Origin: Rhynchospora pubera
Lineage: Eukaryota; Streptophyta; Magnoliopsida; Poales; Cyperaceae
NCBI GenBank assembly: GCA_028095005.1
Contig: CM051459.1
Span: forward strand, 200,051,902-200,115,901
DNA length: 64,000 nt
Direction of reading: 5' to 3'
Positions 47,944 through 58,466 of the stretch are shown piece by piece (the stretch's first letter is position 1; each line of letters starts with the position of its first letter). A program made the translations under genes and the position numbers. The notes beneath the pieces are model-generated. The model saw only the letters and a list, made by a program, of their open reading frames with translations. It was not told the DNA's origin and searched no databases.

Positions 47944-48090
47944 TTTTTCCAAACGGGTCTTAGTCAATTTATGATTAATAATTAGTTTGACAAAGCACAT
48001 TATGAGTATCAATACATCTAACTATTCTCCTCCACAATCCATTTGCTCATATCGAGCCCCAATTCTCTCACAGTTCAGAAAAAAAAAAAA

Positions 48091-49251
48091 ATGAGTAGGA
48101 TGGAGTACCTGGCCATGAAAACAGACATGTCGGACTTCGAACAAATCGGGACGGATTTGAATGAACTTGGGTTTGCTGCTCGTAATCTGGCCATGCATGC
48201 TTTTAACCTGACTGGTGGCCTTGGGGTTGGCTTCGGCACCGCGTTTCTTCAGTGGCTCGCCTCCATAGCTGCCATGTAATTGATGTCACTGAAAATTTTT
48301 TTTTGGTTAATTTTATTGTAATTCTTTTAATTTTTTATTTGTTATATCTGCAGTTAGTGTTGCTGCTTTCAAGTTATTTTTCTTTTTCTTTTGTAGTTCT
48401 GTGACTTCTCTCCACTTGAATTTTTCTGCTTTCCTGATGCAGATACTTGTTGGTACTGGACCGCACAAACTGGAGAACAAACATGCTCACTTCTCTGTTG
48501 ATCCCTTATATTTTCTTGAGTCTCCCTAGTTTGATCTTTTCTATCTTCAGGTGATCAATTTCTTACTCTTTTCATTGTTCGTACTACTAAATGGACTCAG
48601 CAAAAAATTTAACGCTGAACTTAAAAAGTGATTCCGACTGAGTGTTAAATTGATTGATTCATTGATTGATATGATATTCAGGGGTGAGATTGGTATGTGG
48701 ATTGCATTTGTTGCTGTTGTTCTGCGCCTCTTCTTTCCCCGCCACTTCCCTGGTAATTTCTCACTTCAATTAGTTTTATTGTTTTTCTAGTAGCATACTG
48801 GTGTTATACTTTTTGTGATTAGCTAATGAGTAAGGCAAAAAATAAATTAGCAAGTCAAATGCCAGTAAAAAATTTCTGCACCAAGATTATAACCAAATCT
48901 GAAAGCTAAATTCTTGCTTAAATCTATTTAATCTATTTTAGACATCTTAACTATTTTGGAATGACAAGCAATATTTGCTTGAAAAAAAATATTACAGATT
49001 GGCTTGAGATGCCTGGGTCACTGATCCTTCTGCTAGTAGTCGCACCAAGCTTCTTTGCCTATACGGTGCGTGATACTATCATTGGAGTACTGATCTGCCT
49101 TATCATTGGTTGTTACCTTCTCCAAGAGCACATTAGAGCTTCTGAAGGTTTCCGGAATGCATTCACTCGAAGCAACGGCATATCCAACACCGTCGGGATC
49201 ATCCTCCTGCTGGTCTATCCTGCCTGGCGATGTGTATTGAGCTTCCTTTAA
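48091..49251 (+). CDS. Cold-regulated 413 plasma-membrane protein (COR413-PM), 4 exons
   Basis: Complete gene, 205 residues. Coding exons: 48091-48275, 48443-48550, 48682-48752, 48998-49251; GT-AG junctions with consistent phases (2, 2, 1). It starts MSRMEYLAMKTDMSDFEQIG, the usual opening of this family. Six hydrophobic segments are visible at about residues 42-66, 77-97, 100-117, 127-146, 150-168 and 188-205. Family-specific motifs: LVLDRTNWRTNMLTSLLIPY, LRLFFPRHFPDWLEMPGSL, GCYLLQEHIRAS and NTVGIILLLVYPAW. COR413-PM proteins are multi-pass membrane proteins induced by cold, drought and ABA; their molecular role is unsettled. Length is normal. ATG at 48091 is chosen because it gives the family N-terminus and directly follows an A-run typical of 5' UTRs; a second ATG lies nine bases on. 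Confidence 0.95.
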
Positions 49252-49495
49252 AGAACTTATACTGCTTATTGGATGTGCACTTGTGTAGTCTTCCACTTGT
49301 TCATTTCAGAGTTTTATTTTTAATTTTGTTGCTTGTTTCTTGTTTATATTTGGATTTCATTGTAAATGAAGCTGGCTTTTCGTGCTGGAATACTGATTTG
49401 TTCTCTCCGATCCTTCTATTTGAATCCAATTCGTTTTAAGGATCATTCCTACCGTGAATGTCCTCATGTGTGAATGCTTGAGACAGTTATCATAA

Positions 49496-49866
49496 GGCCG
49501 TTTGCATGGTATGGGAATAAGGAAGGAATAAAAATTTTAGAAAGAAAATATTGGGAAGTGTGTAACTTTTTGGAAAAAGTGGAAAGATGTTATTCCGGAA
49601 ATAAGAAATGTTGTTTGGATGATGAGTTAGGAATAAGCAAATTGATATTAATTTAAATAAATTATTATATTAAATAAAGTATTAATTAAAGAGCACATAA
49701 AATTTCATTTAGTTATTAGTATTTAGCTAATTTTGTTGAAATTATGTATATATAGTTGTTGGAAGATGTTATTCCTCGAAGAAATTATTCTTCTCCTTAT
49801 TCCTAACTTGTTTGGATGTCTAGAAAGAAGCTATTCTTCCTATTCCTAAGCAATCCAAACAACCCC
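49496..49866. mobile_element. MITE-like element downstream of COR413-PM
   Basis: Imperfect terminal inverted repeats: GGCCGTTTGCATGGTATGGGAATAAG on the left resembles the complement of CTATTCCTAAGCAATCCAAACAACCCC on the right. Internal AGAAAATATTGGGAAGTGTG and GTTTGGATGATGAGTTAGGAATAAG recall the 33903 and 47080 elements. The flanking duplication is unclear (TAA versus TAC). No coding. Confidence 0.6.
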
Positions 49867-50429
49867 TACAATCTTAACTAGAATTAAAAATTTAGAATGA
49901 CAAATTTCATGAAAAAATTAATTAGAAGTTCCAGAATTGATTCTTGGTAAGTCATATGCCAAATTTTGTGCAAAAAAGTTTTATAAATGTATTCAATAAA
50001 GTTTATGTGGTAAATTCTTAGATAGACAAAATTGAAATTCACATGTTATGGCGAATTAATTTCTACAAAACTTATTTTTTGTGCCTCAATAGTCAATACA
50101 TACCAAAGAGACGCATTTTCACTAATTGTATAGAATAGCATTAATAATATGGACAACATGTGATGTGACGGCTGTTATTGATGCACATTAAGATATTTTA
50201 TGTACTCTAAATAAATTGTTAAACTACATTGAAAGAATGCTCAATATGTTACACAACAATTGACTTTTTCGATCAGTTGATCTCTGCAACATATTTGATT
50301 ACATCATCATGTAGGTGAGCTGATTTTATTCATTGGAGGCTTAAGACATGTCTAATAAAGTAAGAACACACGAGTTTACTGATAAGATATCATTTAGATC
50401 ACTAGTCTATTCACTCAGACGAACAATTG
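49867..50429. other. AT-rich intergenic sequence
   Basis: No gene, repeat end or regulatory site that I can support. Confidence 0.5.
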
Positions 50430-50990
50430 AAATTAATTAGTGGGCTTGAGATAGCAAATACAAAGTTGAACAGTCCATATAAAATGGGCCCAAATCTATC
50501 TTAAAAGTTCCAGTTGGGCTTAGGTTTGGGATCTCTCCAGTGCTGTCCCCACAGAGATTGCCGATCCGCCGCAACAAAATCCCAGGCGAAACCCTAGTTT
50601 CTATTTTCTCTTATAAAAGAGGTGGCCGAGCCTCTCCATCTCAAAGTTATTCTCTTGTTCGTCTAGCGGCTGCCTCCCTGCTTCTCTTTTTTCTTTGGAA
50701 GTTTTCGATTGTTTTTCTTTCTGATGGTTTCTGCGATTAGTGTTATTCTGTGACGAAGAAACAGATGACGAGTCCGAGGTGGATCATATCCATTCAATTG
50801 ATCTATCCAAAATGGGGACAAAGAGGCATTTGTCTGAGATAAACACGCAAAAAATCTTGCAATCGTTACTTGTTTTCGTGATTTGTGATTTATTTATATT
50901 TATTATTATTCTTTGTTGGTTTTTCTTTGAGTTTGATGCTTATGGCGCTATGAGGATTTCGATGGTCTGAATATTCACTGTTGATTAACA
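50430..50990 (+). promoter_or_regulatory. Promoter-like segment of a housekeeping type without a recognisable gene
   Basis: Three TGGGCC/T site-II elements (50441-50446, 50485-50490, 50515-50520), a telo-box AAACCCTA (50589-50596) and a TATA-like TTATAAAAG (50611-50619) occur in the spacing seen in plant promoters of ribosomal-protein, translation or small nucleolar RNA genes. A C/T-rich leader follows. The downstream open frame (about 50741-50970; DEETDDESEVDHIH... then KMGTKRHLSEINTQK...) is unlike any family I know, and beyond 51000 the sequence becomes AT-rich and then LINE. It may be the head of a truncated gene or the promoter of an unrecognised RNA. Confidence 0.5.
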
Positions 50991-51577
50991 AACGAACCTC
51001 CTACTCATTCTGAGCGCCATCTTTTTTTTTAATTCACTTTTCTGTTGGATTTTTTTTTATTATTTTTTCCTTATTTATATTTATGTATGTATTTTATAAT
51101 TTTTATTTTATTATTCGGGGTTTGCTTGAAACGATACTAAATGTATTCTCTTCTGGATAGATAAAGATTTTGAACTAGAAGCATAATATCTTTAAATCTA
51201 GAAATTGGAACAATTTTTGTTTTTGAGAAAATTTTGGAAACGTTATGCGATGATTACCAATGATACAGGGACGATTGGATGAGACAATTGATTAAAAGTA
51301 GTCCGGCGATTAGATAATTGTCAAATATTAGTGTCGATAATGAATTAATTTCAGAAAATGAATAAATTTATTATTAAATACTTATAAATATAAGTAAAAA
51401 AATCTATAATTGAGAATGTGCGTTAAAGGGAATCCATTCATAATTTCACACTATTCTTACATTCGATTTTCAAATCAAGGTGGCTTGATATTATTCGTAA
51501 ATGAAAGTTTGCAAAATATACATGGAATCGATTTGAAGCTGTGAATCCATTCACTGGTGTTAATATGTGAAAGTTTT

Positions 51578-52014
51578 TTTTTTTAGAAACTACTTGGTAG
51601 AGGCTACCAAGTGAACAAGAAGAAAAAAGAAAAAAGAAGCAAAAAGAAAGAAAGAAAGAAAGAGAACAAAACAGGAAAAGAGATCAGCAGTGCCTAGTGA
51701 ACATCAGTTCCTGCTGCACAATCCAACTTAGCAGAGAGTCGACATTCCTTTCTTCGTCCCTGAAGACGCGATTGTTTCTTTCTAGCCAAAGGGCCCACAA
51801 CACAGTGATGGAAATTGTAGCTGTGCGATTGGATGAAGGGTCCAGTTGAGCTTGTAAAACATGAAATAACATTTCTTGCATGCCGTTGAAGCTTGGCACC
51901 AACATCATGGTGGATGAAAAGTGACGCTTTACCTTATCCCAAAGTTGAACAGCATAAACACAATGACAGAAAAGATGAGAATTTGTCTCCAGTATTTGCT
52001 GGCGGCACAGTACC
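51578..52014 (-). mobile_element. 5'-truncated LINE, same family as the full-length copy
   Basis: 437 bp on the minus strand; poly(A) appears as T-run at 51578-51584. It keeps the end of ORF2 (51684-52014): HLFCHCVYAVQLWDKV and ISITVLWALWLERNNRVFR match the C-terminus of ORF2 at 4648-8199, and both end with HC before the stop. The 3' UTR has the same pyrimidine tract, GGTAGCCTCTACC hairpin and tail. Severe 5' truncation is the usual fate of LINE copies. The remaining frame is open, so it is fairly young. Confidence 0.93.
51592..51612 (-). other. 3'-terminal hairpin of the truncated LINE
   Basis: ACTTGGTAG-AGG-CTACCAAGT on the plus strand: perfect 9-bp stem with a 3-nt loop, just ahead of the poly(A). 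It corresponds to 8265-8287 in the full-length copy. Confidence 0.75.
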
Positions 52015-52251
52015 AATATGTGAAAGTTTTAATTGTTCGTTTTTTGAAAAGTTTATTACAATCTTACTTGTGTAACTATATTTGATGATTTAAATTAAAT
52101 TAAATAAATTTATCATTTGTGAAGTTGTAATAAATTCAATAAACTTCAAAATTAATTAATATAAACCCAAGACTGTTTATAGTTGCACACATTATGTGAT
52201 CGCCCCAAAACAAATCCTCAACAAATTCTTCAGTTGAAAAAAGCTGTCTGT

Positions 52252-54177
52252 TTTTTTTTTTTTGATAAAAAGCTCCCCAAGTAGGGAACTGCTTCATTAG
52301 AAAAAAATTAGAAAAGAAGAGTTTTTATGCATAACAAAGTAAAGCTAAAACTAAGTGAATCTCCAGAACAATTTGTGCAGTACAAAGTGACGCCGAGGCA
52401 ACAGTACATTAGTTTGAGGAGTTATTTGCTAAGTTCTGAAAATCTCTTTCCATATCTGCATTCAGGTTAGTCCAATTATTAAATAAATTAAGAGTAGTGA
52501 AATAAAGGACATTTTGGGAACTTCTTTTGTTATCATTGAAGATAACATCATTCCTCTCTTTCCAGACTATTCAGCACCAAGTTGCTAATAAAACCTTAGT
52601 GTAGCTCCTATTATTTGAGTCTAATCTATTTATGCTGTACCAAAGAGTTTGTGTAAGTTATCAAAGGTTAGAATCTTGTTATGGAGAACTAACCAAAGGA
52701 ACAGTTTTGTCTTTAGGGGTACCCTACAAGGCCAAACAGTTGTATTGAGATCAGTGATTACTCCTGTGTTATTGAGAAAGGAATAGGAGGATCTGACAGT
52801 ATACACCCTCTTACTATCAAAGTTCCAGATAGCCGAATCCAACTCAGTAGTTAAGTTTGTATTTTGGATAATTTCTAAGGCCTCAATCTTTTGTTGTCTA
52901 ACCTTAGCTGAAATACCCCTTGTTAAAGCCAGATTGGGTCTGCCATTGTTTATGACTTGGCTGACCGTGGCAAAGGGGTACTTAGTTTTATCAAAAAGTT
53001 CAGAAAGTTCTTTGTAGAGGGGCATATCTTTTATCCACCAGTCTAATCAGAATTGAGTGTTGTTACCGTTATTACCTACTAATCTCTGAGAACCAATTCT
53101 AAAGACATGATAGATTTTTACAATTGATTTCCACATGACAGAGGCATTTGTATTACCTAAATTGCCCTTGTACTTTGCTATTATCATATCCTTCCAAATT
53201 GAGTGGTGGTTATCTGAAATGCAGTTCCAAATCCATTTGCCTAGTAAGGCAATGTTCATTTGCTGTAAGTTAATGATACCCCATCTCCCAAATTCTTTTC
53301 TCCTACAGATGACACTCCAACTTGCCAGGTTAAGCTTTTGTTTATTCTGTTGGTAGCTTACTCACAGGAAATTCCTTCTCACTCTGTCTAGTTTAATAAT
53401 AACCCAGCTAGGGCACTTAAACATAGAGAAGTAGTACAGTGGGGATGCTGTAAGGACAGAATTAACTAGCACTAATCTACCTCCCAGGGAAAGTAAATTC
53501 CCTTTCCATTTGGAAAGTTTATTTTTAATTTTATCTATAAGACTCTGCCAGTCTTTTTTACTAGGGCCTTTCCAATGAAGGGGTACTCCAAGATAGGTTA
53601 TAGGTAAGGAGAACTGCTTACATCCTAAAATGTTCACAGCCTCCTCAGTTTCAGTATCATTTAGGTTTAGAGGAATCATTTCAGATTTGTTGTAGTTGAT
53701 TTTTAGCCCTGAAATGCTCTCAAAAGCCTTGAGAGTCCAAATCAGCTTTTTTAACTGTTCTGGGTCATACTTGAGAAACAGAAGGGTGTCATCTGCATAT
53801 TGCAGATGAATAATCTTTCCACTTCCTAAAGGTGTTCCTAGTCCTTCAAAGTGACCCTTCTTACAGCCATTATCTAGGATTTTAGTGAGGCCTTCTGCAG
53901 CCAGAATAAAGAGGTAAGGGGATATGGGATCACCTTGCCTCAGACCCTTCATACACTGGAAGGTGGTGCTAAGATTTCCATTTATCTTAACTGCAGCCCT
54001 TTCTCCCTCTAAAAGTTGTTTTATCCAAGAGTTCCAAGTCTTGTTGAAACCTCTTTGTTCTAGGATTTCTAAAAGATAGTTCCATTATCAAAGGCTTTCT
54101 CAAAGTCTAACTTAAGTAGGACTCCCTTCTCTTTGGTGTTATCAAAAAAAGAAAAAAAAAAGAAAAAAAAAAAGAAG
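52252..54177 (-). pseudogene. Decayed 5'-truncated LINE of a second family (RT and C-terminal part)
   Basis: About 1.93 kb on the minus strand with 11-bp duplications AAGCTGTCTGT (52241-52251 and 54178-54188) and a poly(A) seen as T-run at 52252-52263. Reading from the right: VLLKLDFEKAFDN (RT motif A, about 54075-54135), then in a shifted frame KGLRQGDPISPYLF, LQYADDTLLF and LPITYLGVPLHWKG (53362-53952), then NIALLGKWIWN (53047-53259) and a zf-RVT-like remnant WPCRVPLKTKLFLWLVLHNK (52630-53025). At least three frame breaks make it inactive. It differs clearly in sequence from the LINE at 2026-8304. A 7-bp hairpin lies at 52271-52290 beside its tail. An A-rich run at 54144-54177 marks the 5' junction. 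Confidence 0.9.
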
Positions 54178-54879
54178 AAGCTGTCTGTAGTTGCCATTTC
54201 TACGCACTGCACGCTAGAATGGACGGTATTTAGTGTAAATTTTGCTTTTCTTACTGAGAGAACCACGTACTCCAGTGATAGAGCGAATTGATACAATATT
54301 TTCAGTAAGTAACATAACACGTCAATTAAAGCTAAAATCCACTAAACTCATATAAGTTTTCAAGCGGTTGGATTTTACGTTGTTGGCTTGTTGCGACTTT
54401 CTTTCAACATTAACATATTTTAATATAGTAATAATAATAATGACGTTAAGAGTCAAAGTCCTGTTATCCTCAAATCTGTAAATTGTTCGCAATTTACTTT
54501 AAATTATTCCTTATATATATTCAAAAAATTTTGTTAAATTAATCAAAATTTAATGTATGATCAACTATACGAAATTCCTTGTTTTTGATAGGTCGGTTTA
54601 GTAAAGACTCAATGACAATTTATCTGTCTACTATAAAAATTAAAAATATTTATATATTTTTACATCCTTTTTTCTGCGTTTATTATTTTACGATGCCCAT
54701 CGCCACCCAGCAAAGTAGCTCGACGAATTATACCACGCTAAGGCTCGGCATGTCCCATGAGGCCATGACTCAAAAGGCTTTCATAATCCATATCATTTAA
54801 TATATTAATCCCCGCAATGAGATCCGGATCCGAAACAACTGTGGGTTAACAGTTGTTCGAACAGTAACTGAATCTGGAT

Positions 54880-55165
54880 CGTTCATCTCTTTCTACGGAT
54901 CCTGGCCGCTCAATTGATTTGGGCTCCTCCGTTCGATCTTTTACTTACAGTGCTCTGGACACGTCGCTCCGTACGAGAGTAGTTTCCTTTCTCCAATTCT
55001 CCATCAGTCCAGTTCCTCTTTCATTCGATTCACAATTCCTCTCTTTTCTTCGCCTCTCCCGGCACACCTCCCAAGGAAAGAGAAATAGTTGTTCATTACT
55101 GCTTTTCCTTCTCCGATCATGGCAGCCTCCGAAATCAGCTCGCAACACAAGTGCCATGGATGAGA
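54880..55165 (+). other. Leader/first-exon-like segment inside the Helitron candidate
   Basis: GC- and pyrimidine-richer than its surroundings, resembling a plant 5' UTR and first exon. It contains ATGGCAGCCTCCGAAATCAG (ATG at about 55118), a frame of only 14 codons, and a second ATG (CCATGGATGAGAAG) shortly after. No family is recognised. It may be a captured gene fragment or part of a non-coding transcript. Confidence 0.35.
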
Positions 55166-56528
55166 AGATCGGTGTATCCTCTTTCATTTGAGTACCATTT
55201 CTCTTTGCTTTCTTCTTGATATGCATATGCTCCTGTACGGAGGTATTTGATTTCTCTTATTTTCTCTTGCTTTCAGCCTTTCCCTTCCTCTCTTGCTCCG
55301 TGTTTAGATTTTTTCCATGGCGATGAAAACAGGAGACTTTCTATTCGAAGCTCCGGATCTAGGTTTTCTTTGATTGAGTAGGTAGAGAGGTACTATGCCA
55401 GTTCTTCGTTATAAAAACTTTCACTTTTTTTTTTGTGATTTTTCGTAATTATTATCTGGTTTTTCTCTTTTGTCTGCACAAACATGCCCATACGTGGCCT
55501 TGCTGAGGAGCATCTATCAGATGTATGTTAATAGCCTCTTGCTTTTATTAAGGTTTGATTTTGTCCCTTAATTGTCTTATTTTTGGGGGGCCTTTTGGGA
55601 TTCTTATGGTTGCTTGATTTTCACAAATTGGTTCCTCTCAGTTTTGTATGACTCGAGAATGGTGTGTACAGTGACACTGCTTTGCTTATTTTGTGCGTTA
55701 GAATAAATTTAGATAATGTGAGATAGTGAAGCCTCTTCAGAAAATCAGTTTATTATTATATTAATTTCTCAAAAGATGATGGTAGAAGGCTGTTAGGGAA
55801 GAAAAATATTACATCTTCAAATTTATGCAATTTGTAGTCTGGTGGTAAAATTACATTCTAAGGAGTTTGATTGGGACTTTTTTTTAAACTGCTGAATGAC
55901 CTTCTGCACTTTGTCGAACACAAGATTGTTTCAATAAGACATGACAACTCATATGAATCTATTTTTGATGAAATTGAATCTATTTATGATGACAAATCAT
56001 TTAGGTAAATAATGAGTGTTTGCTTATAAGTTGAACGATTTTCCTGAAAAATGACATTAATTATATGATAGGGCTGCATATTTAGTTATGTTCCTCAAAG
56101 ATTGACGATTTTGTTCATGCTTTCTCTTTCCATCTTAATTGCAGGTCCTGCATAGTATGTTAATTTCGTTTTCAGCAACTACATTGACCTATATTAACTT
56201 CCATTTCTCTGAGATTTATGATTTACACTTTATACCGTGATTTTGGTAAATAGCCAAATTGTGAGGTAAAATTTGAAATGCTAATAAAAGTTATTTCTGT
56301 ATATTTTCACACTGGCAATTTTGTTTGCACACTTAACAAATTGAATACATTTTCTCCCACGAATTCAGTTAGCTCAGTTTTTACATGTACAAGTTGACAA
56401 TGAATCTACAGAGATTAAAGAAAAGGCCACCGAATTCATTCCTTTTATGCCATTTTATAATTTCTATTTCTTATAGATTAAAGAAATATACTAAAATAAA
56501 ATGTAACCATGATTTTATATCATTACAG

Positions 56529-56612
56529 GTGATGCCATTCATATCCAACAGAAAAAAAGAGGTCTGATGGCATCAATGCAAAGTAGGAGCAAAGGAAAGC
56601 ATCAAAATCTAG
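56529..56612 (+). other. Exon-like segment inside the Helitron candidate
   Basis: Flanked by TTACAG on the left and GTAACA on the right, 84 bp, open in one frame that reads DAIHIQQKKRGLMASMQS then RSKGKHQNL. Coding-like wording, but no domain recognised. Confidence 0.35.
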
Positions 56613-58397
56613 GTAACAGTTTTTGTTGTTTGCTTTTGAGATGAGTGGAGACTGGAGAGAGGAAGTATTTAGGTTTGTAAAAAAATTTAGAATTCACTTC
56701 AAATTCTACATATTGTAGGTTTTTGACAACAAGGTCAAAATTAGTACCGTACTGGATTGATTTAGTTGATGGAGTTATTTTTCCATATCTGTTAGGGCAC
56801 AATTAGTTTGGATATGCTATTAAAGGCCAGTCTCCCTCTGCCCAACTGCCGACTATGCTTTCGTACTGTCTTTTATGCGCCTACGAAATTCTTTGTTTCC
56901 AGCCACTTCCTGCCTACTGCTCTTTTCCTTATTCGCACCAGGTTGGATTTACTGTTCTCTGCTTCTTCTTCTCAGCATTTTCTTTTTCTTTTTTCTAGTA
57001 CACCATTTTTTTGGCCTATTTTGATGTTCACTGCTTCCATTTTTCTGTGATCACAGGCTATTCCGCGTAAGTTGCTGCTTCTCCTGTTCGTAGGTAATGG
57101 TGATAACCTTATAATATACAGTTGCAGAGTTCTTTCGTTTTCCATTGTCCACATATGTATATTTAATGATCTGGTGTTGTGCCAGACTCCATAATCATTG
57201 TTGTTGTGTGTGTTTTTTTTCTTTACAATAGATAGACTACTTTCTTGATTGAACTTGCTTTTGGGTCATGTGCCTGCAGTAATAGATGGATTTTTAATTT
57301 TATTATGGTTCCGCCTGATCTGTGGTGTGAACAACATGTGTTTGGTTGCTTTTAAAAAAACAAATAACCTTCTTTATTTACTGGCCAGTACATCAGTGCA
57401 CAATCTGATAGGAGAAAGCAAACTTAAATCAAGAGGAGACAAATGTGTTGACAAAGAACACAAGTGTGTGTTGGGGAACAACAAATGATGATTTTAAGCC
57501 AACTATTGTTTCTTACGTACAAAAAATATGATTGCAGTACACAAGGTGTGCATTACTGTTTTATTGTCAGTTTTCCCTCTTTCGTGTAGTATAGTTTTTT
57601 TTATATCATGTCATTTGATTTTTTCAGTTTGTACTTACCAATCCCTGCATGCTTTATTGTAGAATCTCGCTGGCAGATCTTTCGTGTTGCCTCCGGCTTT
57701 CGTTTGTTCTTGCATTCTGTGTTGTGATCCGATTTGGGCCATCCTATTCCTTTTATTCTGTGAGCGATATCTTATTTGTTTTATTTAGATTGATTGTTTG
57801 GTATGGTTTTTCTGTGTGTTTGTATTGGACTTACATTATCCTATCAGTGATTCACATGTTATCGATATGTAAACTTTATTTTTAATTTTAATTTGTATTT
57901 TTTCTGTTATTACTGCTATAAAATTAGTTTCGAACACATGTTCATTTCAATTTTCTCTTTAGTTCATTATTGATCAGGACTAGCCAATAAGGAAGTCAAC
58001 GCATGCATAAGGGATTCAGTACTGACGGGTTGGAATATAATCCCTCTTCAGACAGCACCACCATTGAGCAATATAATAGTTTCTTTCATGCTGTTGAAGG
58101 AGGATGGACGAACAACTTTCAAATCTAGCTAGCTGCAGTTTAGTAACAATAACAACAGCTGATACAAGAAAGAAAATCTAGACAACAAAAGCAAATTTGA
58201 AATTAGCATGAGGGTACCCTCATAGATACCAGTTTTTTATTCTATCAACTGTGTGGATTAACCTCTAAATGCTACAAAAACCTAACCAACAATTGTAGCT
58301 TTATTGCAATTAAGCAGTATATAATTGGTCGTGTCTAGATATCTCCATCCAATAAATGAATTAGTTGTATTTTGATTTGTCTCTGGTCTTGATGCAG

Positions 58398-58466
58398 ATC
58401 TCAGAGTCGGCGCCTCATCTGAAACTGGATATGAGTGCAGATCTTGAAGCCCTTCATGGTGCCTAA
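58398..58466 (+). other. Terminal-exon-like segment inside the Helitron candidate
   Basis: Follows a good acceptor (TTGATGCAG) and reads ISESAPHLKLDMSADLEALH, then GA and a TAA stop at 58464-58466. It looks like the last coding exon of a small gene; no family recognised. Confidence 0.35.

Larger units (their letters stand above)
46665..48090. other. PLAA 3' flank, nested MITEs and COR413 promoter
   Basis: The PLAA 3' UTR runs into about 46900. Nested MITEs occupy 47040-47305. The remainder to 48090 has no ORF of note and includes the COR413-PM promoter and 5' UTR, which ends in a run of 13 A just before the start codon. Confidence 0.6.
51562..52030. other. Target-site duplications of the short LINE
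   Basis: AATATGTGAAAGTTTT (16 bp) at 51562-51577 is repeated exactly at 52015-52030, flanking the truncated LINE and fixing its limits. Confidence 0.9.

Noticed and set aside
50720..50850. Possible C/D-box snoRNA or hammerhead ribozyme (CTGATGG, GATGACGAGTCC, TTGTCTGA)
   Set aside because: The boxes miss consensus by two or more bases, no terminal stem brackets them, and the ribozyme core order is not met.
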